A DNA stretch of 64,000 nt from Dendrophyllia cribrosa (lineage: Eukaryota > Cnidaria > Anthozoa > Scleractinia > Dendrophylliidae). Position numbers and translations under genes: made by a program. Positions 26,601 through 36,492 of this stretch are shown one piece after another. Where the stretch lies: NCBI GenBank assembly GCA_024195265.1, contig JAJLRJ010000010.1, positions 34,054,176 through 34,118,175 of the forward strand. The letters are read 5' to 3'. The notes beneath the pieces were generated by a model. It was not told the origin of the DNA, made no database searches, and was given only the letters and a program-made list of their open reading frames with translations. Numbering within the stretch: the first letter of the stretch is position 1; the number at the start of each line of letters is the position of its first letter.

Positions 26601-27595
26601 AGTCCGGAATGATATCAGGAATAGTCCCGTCTGGGTTCTTAAAGTCTTCTGGGTCTGCATATTGTAGCAAAACTAATTCAAATGTCTTCAGCTCAGCTGG
26701 TGCTTCTTTCTTCTGGGTTGGCATAGCATAACTACGGGATGATATTTTTCGCCGTTTTGGAGGTTGAAAAGCAGCATTGCTCCCAGAGGAAGAACTTTGT
26801 GCTCGGGAACTGTTTAGCAGGATGAGATTCCTTGCTCTATTGACAACTGACTGTAGTCCTGATGAACTCTGTGCTTGAACTGACTGAAGCCCAGATAAAC
26901 TCTGTGCTTGACTTGACAAAGAAGCATCTAAAGATTGGACAAATAAAATACTTCTTTCAATTTTTCCTTAACCTTCTACCCCACAGAAGGGATTGTAATT
27001 TCCAGGGGGAAGGGAGTCTGTTTGCATTCTAGAGCTTCAAGTGTGTTGGCATGTGAAGCTGAATGATCATCAGTACTTCCTAATGAAATAGGCCATTTCC
27101 AAGTTACAACAAACCTCTTTTTAAAAGCGAGGGTAAGTGCGAAGTCTTTGATTCGTAATATTCAACATTGAATGTGGACTTATACGGTAAATAAATAAAT
27201 GTATGGGGTTGTGCGGAATTATTCTTACATTTCTTACCAACTTTTCGTACACAGGTCATGAAACACCTCTGAATCGACATAAATTCGACTGTTGCACCTG
27301 ACTATTTTCACATCTATTGTGTTAGTTTTGCTGGATTCAGATTTAACTTACCGAGCACGTTGTCAGCTGTGTAATTGCCAGCCCGATTATCTGCCATCTG
27401 ACGCGCGACCTATGCATTTTGAAAAAGGGTAAGATTTCCGTATAACCCCATACATTAATTATACATGTATGTGCTATTGTTTTCAAGTCATTAAACGAAT
27501 TCAATACAACTCGAAGATAATAAAAAAAAAGAATACATGGGGCCTACCTCTTCTTTAACGATCTCTTTGAGCGAGTCCTGCAAATTTTGCGCCAT
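23647..27595 (-). CDS. HECT E3 ubiquitin ligase (G2E3-like), five exons, one frameshift
   Basis: Exons read by eye: 27595-27548, 27397-27352, 26927-26076, 25172-24242 and 23906-23647. All junctions are GT/AG and all phases fit (0, 1, 1, 1), giving about 710 residues. Exon 3 holds a conserved-looking region (TFELVLLQYADPEDF), an acidic linker, and a CUE-like ubiquitin-binding segment with MFPTHSECYLHQVV and HDAVDMVLSDD. Exon 4 holds the HECT N-lobe (ELGADAGGPTREF). Exon 5 holds the C-lobe with the catalytic cysteine in NTCFWKLQLP (codon 23752-23754). In exon 4 the reading frame must shift by one base near 24415-24435, where EIEDIIPKE gives way to FLKSHPCISPLVF. This implies a 1-nt gain or 2-nt loss, so the copy may be a recent pseudogene or contain a sequence error. 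The start lies just inside the right inverted repeat. In the transposon its role could be to ubiquitinate transposase or a host restriction factor, which is untested. Confidence 0.85.
25577..25736. mobile_element. ~160-bp MITE in HECT intron 3
   Basis: The arms CGACAAATTTATGCATGGCA and its complement (25597 onward and 25693 onward), with TTGTCCAAT beyond, form a 40-bp inverted repeat around a short AT-rich core. It follows a TTAGGG-type stretch at 25545-25564. It lies wholly inside the intron between exons 3 and 4 and leaves both splice sites intact. Confidence 0.65.
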
Positions 27596-27639
27596 TTTGA
27601 AAAAGAAAACAAAGCACATGGTTTGAGCTTAGCCACCAG

Positions 27640-28102
27640 GCCTTCTTGTCCTAATATGGGGGAGTCGGTCACGTGCGGGATCGAATGAAAACAGACGTTT
27701 ATCGAATGAATATTGTAGTACATTATCAAATGAATATTAGTAAATTATCGAATGAATATTGTGATACATTATCGAATGGATTTGTACTAGATTATCAAAT
27801 GAATATTGTGGTAAATTATCGAATGAATATTGTAGTAAATTATCCAATGAATATTGTAGTAAATCATCAAATGAATATTGTAGTAAATTATCGAATGGAT
27901 TTGTACTAAATTATCGAATGAATAATTTATCAAATGATATTGGTGAAATTGTCAAACAACAAACGGCATAATTTATCAAATACTTAAAAGAATCAAAGAA
28001 ATATGGCATAAAATCGAACTAATGGAGGTTTTGTTTCCAATATGTATGAAATATTGAATGCATATAAATACTTTCGAATTTTGCTACATTTCGGCAACCA
28101 TA
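27640..28102 (-). repeat. Right terminal inverted repeat with subterminal repeats
   Basis: Mirror copy of the left repeat, including the 23-26 bp ATTCGATAATTT-type units and the CACGTG-containing segment. It lies directly upstream of the first HECT exon on the minus strand. Confidence 0.9.
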
Positions 28103-28108
28103 GGCCAC
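28103..28108. repeat. Target-site duplication GGCCAC (right)
   Basis: Direct copy of 20518-20523, adjacent to the right terminus of the transposon. Confidence 0.9.
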
Positions 28109-28439
28109 AGTGTGGCACACATTTTTTATACTCCACAGACATGCATGTGAAGCAAACCTACGATTAATTGGCCCTAGTTTGTTTAGCCGGAAACATCATT
28201 TCGCCGTGATAATGGCAAATTAGCAATAAATAAAAATTTGCCCGAATAAAAAATTCTGTTACGTACAGCGCAACATCAACACAATTCTGTCTATACATCA
28301 GACCAGGAACCTATTACTCAGACCTCAGATCTCGAACCAACAACGGTAAGACTTCAGATTGAAAATTGTAGTTTGGGCCGGCCTGGAGTTTTTGTAAAAT
28401 GTACGATATAAAACAATAGGAATCAGTTAGGAATACCCG

Positions 28440-28629
28440 GACTTAAACACTACGGAAACGGATGTTTTTGTGTCCGTGATCGGAAACCCTGCGGAAACGC
28501 GTAGAGAATGAATAAATTTCTTGTTACGTGTTTCCCGTTGTATCCGCGCCGCGGAAACGCGACTGAAACTCACAGTTTCATGTTTCCGTAACATTTCCGA
28601 GTTACGGAAACTCCTTATTTCACCCTGTG
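28440..28629 (-). other. Right end of a putative large TIR element
   Basis: A TTTCCG/GGAAAC-rich segment ends in CCTTATTTCACCCTGTG at 28629, the exact complement of the terminus at 13918. AAT follows it. It lies about 330 bp outside the IS3-like transposon. Confidence 0.5.
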
Positions 28630-30324
28630 AATTTTCCCGCTCTTCTCATATTATTTTTTATTGAAATCCAACCTCCTAAGATGTCAAAAAGGCAATTGAA
28701 CCCCTCCAAAATGACAGGATGAGCTCCACAGGAGTTTGTACACAATCTGATAACGTACAAGCATTAATTATCAAACGCTGCAGCTATGAAACCGCAAATC
28801 AAATACGATGACGGCTGCTAAGCAGGCCTATGATGTCACTTCATAGCAACCAGACCTTACGTTTTTTTGAACTTCCGGATCGCTCTGGCTCGTTATGTAT
28901 GTGCCCCTTTCACATGCAGTAAGTCCTTCAATAGACCTCTTTAGCTTGTATGTTTTGTTTTCCCAATGTAGGTCATGTGATGTTCTCAAGGTAATTTATC
29001 CTTTGTTTTTTCATAAATTATGCAAACATATGCACGTGAAGAAAACAAAATTTAAAAGAAACACTTCTCTAGGGTAACATAACATGATGTACATTGGGAA
29101 AACAAAACATGCAAGCTAAAGAGTCTAAAGAGCTCGAGGTCTTTTACTACAAGTACCGATTAAATCTCAGATCCTTCAGAAGTATTTCATCACCACAAAA
29201 CGAAATTACCAAACTGCGCCTGAATAACATGAGCTCAATGCTGAAACATGGTCTGAAAGTCCTAAAAACGGCTCTTTTTAAAACAACATTGCAGTGTTTT
29301 AAATAATTTTCAAAAACTGTGTTAATCTTAGCTAGGGTGAAGGCAATTCCCTGACCTTGAAAAAAAAAGTGGTTGTCTCTGGCTTTCCCCAATAAATCTT
29401 TTTTTTTTCCCGAAAGGTCCCTTATAAGCTCCATTATAAAAAGAAGACTGCAATATTATAGAGTGTCACTGTCAGAGGTACAATTATTAAAAAATAATTT
29501 TCACTATTTAATATTTGGACTCATTTCAAATCATAAACTTTATTAAGACTAAAGAAGCCACACAAAAATATGTTCACCACTCTTTCTTTCCTGCAAATGC
29601 AGGGACTTTACATACATATGTGCATCAAAACATAACAGACCGGTGAACCTTGAGTCTTTAAGCTCCAATAGTCTCCTCAAATCTTGAAATTTTAGAAAAC
29701 CAGTCTGTACTGCTACTATGAAAAATGTAAATGTAGAGACCAGTAAGGAGAAATTGCATGTTGACCCTCGGGCTTACTGGCTAAAGTTTAGATTTGTGAA
29801 TTTTCATGACGTCATGTTCAAACCAAGCATATTTAACAAATTGACAGCATGTTTCCATGGTCTGTAGCACGAGCCGTTAGGCGAGTGGATTCACTGCCTC
29901 TAGTGAATTCTCTTTATTTTATTTCAGCTTAAATCTGATTCATCGCTAGAATCTTTTAATATCAACAAAGCACAACAAAGAGCCGTCATTCAGCAAATTT
30001 TAGAGAATCGCGCTCGGCGATAATCGTAAAATAGAGCACAATAACCTTACACAAAGTCAAATATAAAATTACTAGGCACAGTTTACAAAGCTAACCTTTT
30101 TCAAATATTTGCTCTAAGTTGTTTTCGGCTCAGTATTAGTTCTTTCGCGCCGGCAACTGATTCCCGCTGCTCATGGCTTTTCCCGTGAAACTACGACAAG
30201 TTATTTGTCCTTTTTGCTTTACACTTAATTTCAGGCAAGTTAAGCTGATTGCAAACTAAATTTAACTAACGAGAGCGCATTCTTCACAATGAAGAGTTCC
30301 AGTTTTAAGTGGATTTTCCACTGT
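28630..30324. other. Intergenic AT-rich DNA
   Basis: Only short unrecognisable frames are present. AAAACAAAACATGCAAGCTAA and its near-complement (28940-28970, 29098-29120) form a short inverted repeat, possibly a MITE relic. No gene is supported. Confidence 0.35.
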
Positions 30325-30328
30325 TTAA

Positions 30329-30334
30329 GGTGGG

Positions 30335-30431
<97 letters not shown>

Positions 30432-31010
30432 GACACTTCCTTTTTTGAATGCGCATATACATAATCTTACTTTAGCTCAATGAACCTGAATTTGATACCA
30501 GATGTTAGGCTTGGATGAAAGTTTTAGATGATACTCTTTTTATTCTAATCAGCGTTTCCATAGCAACGGTAAACAAATATGGCGAAAAACAGCTTTTCCT
30601 AAATATCTTTCGATTTTGGGGCTACCCGCGACAAGCGAATAAATGCGCTATAATGGGAAAATTTCAAACAAATTAAACTGTTCGATTTTAAGACGTGTTT
30701 TTTTTTTCATGTTTGAAATATAAGCGGTCAAAACATTACATAGGTCTTACAAATTATCATTAAATTACCACAGAAAGCTTTCTCAGACTTAAATTTTTAC
30801 TCTCTGCAAATAGCTCTGACTAATTCCTCAGCAATAAAGAGATCGAGCTTTTCATTCAAATGCAGTTTAAAAAGAGCGAAAACGTCAAGCAAACTTTCAT
30901 CCAAGCCTAACATCTGGTATCAAATTCAGGTTCATTGAGCTAAAGTAAGATTATGTATAAGCGCATTCCAAAAGAGAAGTGTGATCCAAAAAAAACTACT
31001 TGGTGCCACC
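30329..31010. mobile_element. 682-bp MITE with TTAA target and poly-G-invaded arm
   Basis: TTAA occurs at 30325-30328 and 31011-31014, immediately outside GGTGG and CCACC termini. Inverted arms of about 125 bp match (GAACCTGAATTTGATACCAG and its complement, GATGTTAGGCTTGGATGAAA and its complement). The left arm has lost its outer segment, which is replaced by a long poly-G. TTAA duplication is characteristic of piggyBac-type elements. No transposase is present. Confidence 0.75.
30338..30430. repeat. Poly-G tract of 93 bases
   Basis: An uninterrupted run of 93 G follows GGTGGGGGA. It sits where the right arm of the same MITE has non-G sequence (CACCAAGTAG...), so it is an expansion or assembly artefact within the arm. 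The polyglycine frame across it is not a gene. Confidence 0.85.
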
Positions 31011-31508
31011 TTAAAGAACTGGCAGCGCCAAAAGTTTGACAAAACTCACCGCCTTGCGTCACCTATTACGTCATTTCCATTGTCTGTACTCTTATTTACC
31101 ATGTAAAGAATTGAGCCAATCAGCGCGCGGGAATTCACACAGTTATTGTAAAATATATCTACTAGCAGGAGAGTGTCTGAGTGTCAAATAATGTCATTAA
31201 TGTAGAGTCGATCCCCCATGTTGATGCACTTCTGCTATTTCTAATAAAATACTAAAACTTTTCTAGTCAAATCATTATAACGGAAACCTCTCGCATTATA
31301 TAAAGCCACTACCACTGGTATGCGACCACCACCAATGGTGGGTTGGATTTTTCTACGTTTGCTTTCAACCTCTTGGGGTGGGCAACTAATCGCCATTATT
31401 ACGATGTCTCTACAAAACATATACCGTTGCAAAATGGAGAGCGATGCAGAGCGACTCTCAGCACTTTTGTATGATGCTGTATTTTGCGCCGTGCTCTGAA
31501 AAGATTAA

Positions 31509-31857
31509 AGGGGCTATGTCGCCATTTGTAGTGTTATTTCAAAAAGCTAAAAGACATTTATATCAGTGGAAACGCAAAAATAATAGTCCAATTTTGTATA
31601 ATGAAACTATAAACTCTGACTTCAGATGGTCAGGATGGAAGTGGATTGCAACTTGACAAAATTGGCCTTTTTCAGTTTGTTCAATGTGTTTTGGAAAATT
31701 TGCTAAAAAGTGATTATGGTTTATTCTTTCTACAAGAATATACTTGATATTTTGTTGTTGGTCTTCGAAGAGCCTTTTGTGTTTGAAGTAAGATGCTCAG
31801 TTTTAATTCTAGCACAGTCTAAGACAAAAACATAAAACCCACCATGACATAGCCCCT
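31509..31857. mobile_element. 349-bp MITE flanked by TTAA
   Basis: AGGGGCTATGTC at the left and its complement GACATAGCCCCT at the right form terminal inverted repeats. TTAA is duplicated at 31505-31508 and 31858-31861. No coding capacity, so it is a second piggyBac-type non-autonomous element distinct from the one at 30329. Confidence 0.8.
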
Positions 31858-32782
31858 TTAATTTCCTTCAAAGTTTAAATCCCCTGTGGTGTTTAGGGTT
31901 GTCACTTAGGGAATCTTTAATTATATTGTTAACAAAATTTTCAAAGCCCACGCTATACTATACTAGAACACAAGCATACTATTTTACTATTTAAACTACA
32001 TGCATGTATTCAAACAAAAAACTTTTAAGATATTTCGCATGAGGCAGTTCAGTCTAGATCGAAGACATCCGTGGGGTGCTGTGAGGTCGGCTTCGGCTTC
32101 TTATTCCTCTATAATCTAACAAAAAATATATATATAACGTCAAAACCACTCATAAAGCAAGGATCACCGGCATCCCTTGCAACCGATAGTGAGCTTGGGT
32201 GGCCTGTGTTCAATGTTATTTCGCCAAATACTTTAAAACTATTATAGCGCGAAAGCGCGCGTGATATCGCCTAATTCTTAACCGACGAGGCCGTAGGCCG
32301 AGTCGGCTAAAATTAGGCGATATCACGCAGTTTTATAATTCAGCACATTGATAACAAAGCACAGTTTGAAGAAAAGATATCGAGGCCGGTCCGTCATTTT
32401 TGCATTCCCTTGTCAAAATGCGAAATTTACCTCCATCGTTGGATATACGTTATGTAGACATAGCGTATATCGATAACTTTTTTACCATATTTTGGCAGTG
32501 TATCAATGTGTTAAATTATAATACCAAATATGAAGTAAATTGGAAACAGAAACAGTGGTACGGATTACAAGGGTGGAAGTAGATTACAGTTCATCAAATT
32601 TGATTTGATTTGCTATTCTTATAAAATTTTGACCTTTTAAACTGTTATTTTGTCTCTATTTCGTTGTCTTTGTATCTAATTAATGATCTTTTTTCCTCTT
32701 TCAAGCCAATAACGCAAGCTCCTGTCCACAATCATGAAACACAAGATATCAGGGTTGTGCCTAAATTATACAGTCAGTCCAG

Positions 32783-33246
32783 AAGGACGTCGGACACCTT
32801 ATTGACACTTATATAACGTAATGTCGACACTTAGAATTTTAGGTTCCTTCTGCATGTACCGGAGCACATATTACGTAAAACAAATGGAACAAAGAACGAC
32901 AATAATACAAATGCAAAACAAGACCAAAAATACAATACCTCACAAACAATAGAAGACAATGAGTGGTTCATGGGTACCGGTACATGCAGAAAGACCCGAA
33001 TTTTATTTTCAATAAATTTTTAAGTGCAAAAAAGGAAATCTAAAATCCCCACTCGGGATTGAACCTGTGACCTCAGCTAGGCTTAGGATTACATAGCCTA
33101 CCGTACCACTGTACCACCTAGCTTCTCGGGTTATTTAGGCCTAAATTTAACTATATAAACTGCTAACCCCAACCTCAACTGAAAGCTAACCAGTTACTCC
33201 GTTATATGATTTTTAGCTGACGAATTTTTACCGTGTTTAAATAAAG

Positions 33247-33279
<33 letters not shown>

Positions 33280-33307
33280 AAGTCTCAATAAGGTGTCCGA
33301 CGTCCTT
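32783..33307. mobile_element. ~525-bp nested inverted-repeat element
   Basis: AAGGACGTCGGACACCTTAT at 32783 is mirrored at 33285-33307. Secondary inverted arms with TACCGGTACATGCAGA lie inside. It encloses the tRNA-like segment and a TATC microsatellite (33249-33279). Confidence 0.6.
33040..33127 (-). repeat. tRNA-derived SINE-like segment
   Basis: On the minus strand there are a Pol III A-box match (TGGTACAGTGG) and, about 55 bp further, a B-box match (GGTTCAATCCC), at tRNA-like spacing. Stem pairing in the D and T arms is imperfect, so I read it as tRNA-derived SINE sequence and not a functional tRNA gene. Confidence 0.45.
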
Positions 33308-33577
33308 CATGACCAGATATCAGCCACTGTCAACAGTCAACAGTTCACTATTCACTCCAACGCGCAAAACGAAAAAGATATGGTGTGTTAAAACTGGCCC
33401 TTAAAAAGGGTATCAAATCTCGATTTTCTACCCTTAAATAGGGTCAGGATTTGAGAACCTTGGCGGCACACACCTATCCTAAATTGTCGGGAGTACCCCC
33501 CCCCCCCCCCCCCCTCCCCCCCGGGACTCAAAGTATAAACTCATTTTCTCGGTTATAAAACATAAATCAGTACGTAC

Positions 33578-33799
33578 CCAGGCGTTCGACATCAAAACAA
33601 GTTTTTCTTTCGCTTCTGGAGGAGGTGTCCGCCTTCTTAGCCTTTGTCTTCGACTTTGTTTTCGAGGGTGTTTGCGATTTTGTTTAGACCTTTGTATTTT
33701 TCGCCTTGTAAAAGCCAGAAATCCATCGCTGTCGTCAAACAGATCGCAACTCAGAATAAGCCACAAAATAATGACGGCAAAGAGGCGTTTGGAATCCAT
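33578..33799 (-). CDS. Candidate first exon of a secreted basic protein
   Basis: ATG at 33799 opens 74 codons ending at a strong donor (TGG|GTACGT, intron phase 0). Residues ~1-26 form a convincing signal peptide: MDSKRL, then the hydrophobic core FAVIILWLILS, then a polar region. A strongly basic stretch follows (RRKIQRSKQNRKHPRKQSRR), then a proline-rich TPPPEAK. Beyond the donor the frame runs into a poly-C tract and becomes meaningless. No second exon was identified in the ~1.3 kb downstream on this strand. It lies inside the 2.7-kb inverted-repeat element, which raises the chance that it is element-borne. The family is not recognised. Confidence 0.35.
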
Positions 33800-34929
33800 C
33801 GTTGGGTTCTTCTTTATGGACTCAATCAAAGCGATGAGCTGTTCAACTCTCAACGATTTTTTTAAGTCACTTCCTTATAAACCAAGAAACAGATTGATTT
33901 GCATCAAATTTCAGGGAGTGCTACAGAAAGAACACATGTACATGTAACGATTCTAAATGGCGATCACGTGACAAGGTACCCTGTGGAGAGATAAGGAGTA
34001 AATTTAACACATTTAAAAACTCTCGTAATCGTAGATAATATTTTAAAATTATCTTTTCTCTCTAATGGACAATTATTTGTTTTAATTGCGCTTGGTTCAT
34101 GATATAAAGCGTCAAAAATTAAAGTAATATCACATTGATTCTTGAAAACCACGAATCCTAATTTCGTGTTGGTTGTCCTGTCTCTTGCATGAAGAAAAAA
34201 CTTGAGATTTTTTGGTGTCCGGACTGCTGTTTGGCCGCCCCTATTGCATTTTCAGGGGCTCATTTGAGCCGGAAATTCCTTCAAACGCGTTTCCATAATC
34301 TCTAATTACTGCTAGTTTAATCAAGTGTTTTTAATACGAAACCTGACCTTTAAGTTTGGACAAACAGATAAAAAAATTAACTGGCAAATTTGCTTCACTT
34401 GTTTACACTCTGTTCACATATTTAACAATTAGATTATAAGCTTAAGATTTCTAGACAACAGAATAAATAGTGAGTATCATAGCCAATAAGAGAACAGCAT
34501 TCGTGATAGAACGCTAGTAGATTTATACTAAAATTGCATAGCGCTGAATAGCTCTACACAGCACTACATACCATCTACGTAGCCGTACATTGAATTGGTT
34601 CATGGTGAGCGTGCGTCTATCGATTTTTATAATTAAACACATTGATACACTGCCCAAATATGGTCAAAACGTTATCGATATACGCTATGTCTACATGGCG
34701 TATATCCAACGATGGATGTAAATTTCGCATTTTGACAAGAGAATGCAAAAATGACGGACCGGCCTCGATATTTTTTCTTCAAACTGTGCTTTGTTATCAA
34801 TGTGTTGAATTATAAAACTATTATAGCGCTCAAGCTTGCATGATATCGCCTAATTTTAGCCGACGAGGCCTACGGCCTCGTCGGCTAAGAATTAGGCGAT
34901 ATCACGCGCGCTTTCGCGCTATAATAGTT

Positions 34930-35395
34930 AAATGGATGCACGCGGGAAGTTTGCAGAGCACGGTGGAATCAGTGCTCAAACCGCTGGATCTGGAGAGAAC
35001 GAGGGAACACAATTTACTGAAAATGTCTTAGTTCTTATAAATGACTTTGAAGTATGGTGTATGCTATCCATCTAAAAGCGTTGTTTTTAAAGGATTATCT
35101 TGAGACCGAACGAAAAAATAATGCTTAGTGGCATGTAAACTGTGTAAACACTTGCTCACGTCATATGCACGGCGGCGTATGTCGAATAATGGATGCACGC
35201 TCGCTTTATTGAATTAGCCTTGGGCGAATTCCCTAGCCATTTTGTTGAAAGTCATAATCTTTTAAGCTGCTAAGTTTGTCTTATTGATCACTTAAGTCGA
35301 CTTAGTGAAAATGACGCGTGTGAATCACTAATTATAAAGCCTGGTATTCACTTGCGAAATAAAAGCAATAAGCACACTTAATGAAGCACAAGCAC
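34930..35395. other. Unannotated spacer
   Basis: No repeat family, reading frame or RNA feature recognised. Confidence 0.35.
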
Positions 35396-35694
35396 CCGGG
35401 GAGGGTACTCCCCCAAAATACCTATACGGGTATGTGCCGCCCAACGGGGTTGTGATTTTGGGACTCCTGATCTAGAACGGGGTATCCATTTTAGAGACGT
35501 TTCCTAGAACGGGGTATAATATTTCGAACGCACGAAAGCTTCAGATTATCAGCAGCCATTTTTCCTAGAACGGGGTATCATTTTGAGCGCAAATTCTTTC
35601 TAAAACGGGGTCCAAAATTGGAGACCCGGGCGGCACATACCCACCCAAAATATACCCGAGTACCCTCCCCCCCCCCCCCCCCCCCCCCCTTCCC
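35396..35694. mobile_element. Poly-C MITE with GGGAGGGTACTC ends
   Basis: The left GGGGAGGGTACTCCC and right GAGTACCCTCCCCC are inverted. Internally AGAACGGGGTATC-type motifs repeat four times. The right end carries 24 or more C. Confidence 0.7.
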
Positions 35695-36316
35695 AGGCAC
35701 AAGCACAAGCGGAAACAAAACAGAAGCATTATGGCTCCGTCAATTTCAAGCCCTCTCATCCCCGCCCCGGGCATTTGTCGGGCATTTTATTACACTGACG
35801 GGGTTATCCTGTATAAATATTGTTATTGCTGTTATTTGCTAAAGCAGGTCAGCCCAGGGATGGAGCATTGCCAAAACAACGTTATCTTTCGGATTTTAAA
35901 ATTCGTACATGTTTCGTTGTTTTTAGATTTCCTGATTGACGCCAATAAAAAATATAAAAACTATGTTGGTAAACGTCGTTTGGGTCCCGCACTTTTCAAA
36001 TGAACCGAAGCAACAGACCGAACGCAGTCATATTCCATTTCGGGCTTACATTTTTAAAATAGTGCCACAAAGAAGATAACATCACGGCAAATTTCTATGT
36101 GCTGTTGACGTCTTATTTGCCAATTCGTGGCCGTGGTGTCAGTTTCTGTCCGGATGTGTCGCAACAGAAGAATCCGGCTATTTTACTGAAAATTCAATGG
36201 CAATTAACTTGGAAAAGCGTTTTAATCAATGGCGACCTTAACCCTTTATCTGCAAAAGATAAACTTGAAATTCATATAAAATCCCAAATTTCATTTTGTA
36301 AAATATTGAAAAAGAA

Positions 36317-36492
36317 ATGGTACCATGCAAAAGTACTGCCGAAGAGGTTTCGTTTGGATGGTCACACCATAGGATTTCGTCCACAGACTCAAAAGTTAGA
36401 ACAAATGGTACCATGCAAAAGTACTGCTGAAGAGGTTTCATTTGAATGGTCACACCATAGGATTTCGTCCACAGACTCAAAATTTAGAACTG
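36317..36492. repeat. 88-bp tandem duplication of a dispersed repeat
   Basis: Two copies start at 36317 and 36405 (ATGGTACCATGCAAAAGTAC). Each includes ATTTCGTCCACAGACTCAAA. A diverged relative occurs near 49205-49310, so this is part of an interspersed family. Confidence 0.8.

Larger units (their letters stand above)
20524..28102 (+). mobile_element. Complete 7.58-kb IS3-like (IS3EU-type) DNA transposon carrying a HECT ligase gene
   Basis: The element begins and ends with perfect inverted TATGGTTGCCGAAATGTAGC. It is flanked by an identical 6-bp duplication, GGCCAC, at 20518-20523 and 28103-28108. Inverted repeats extend about 465 bp inward on both sides. Inside are an intact DD35E transposase gene on the plus strand and a five-exon HECT E3 ligase gene on the minus strand, in convergent orientation. 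The IS3EU name is my recollection of the Repbase superfamily for eukaryotic IS3-like transposases. Near-identical repeats and clean target duplications indicate recent insertion. Confidence 0.9.
32237..34929. mobile_element. 2.7-kb element with ~320-bp inverted repeats and GC palindromes
   Basis: Starting with AACTATTATAGCGC, the left arm (to about 32560) matches 34610-34929 in reverse. The match includes GCGATATCACGC, GACGGACCGGCCTCGATAT-like and TACGCTATGTCTACAT-like segments. Each arm contains its own palindrome around GCCGACGAGGCC...GGCCTCGTCGGC, so each end can fold on itself. The core holds a smaller nested inverted repeat with a tRNA-like segment and a signal-peptide exon. No transposase was found and no clear target duplication was resolved. 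Confidence 0.7.

Noticed and set aside
30289..30483. Polyglycine protein
   Set aside because: It is the translation of a 93-base G homopolymer inside a MITE.
33040..33127. Functional tRNA gene on the minus strand
   Set aside because: A and B boxes fit, but arm pairing is poor and it lies inside a repeat; SINE-like origin preferred.
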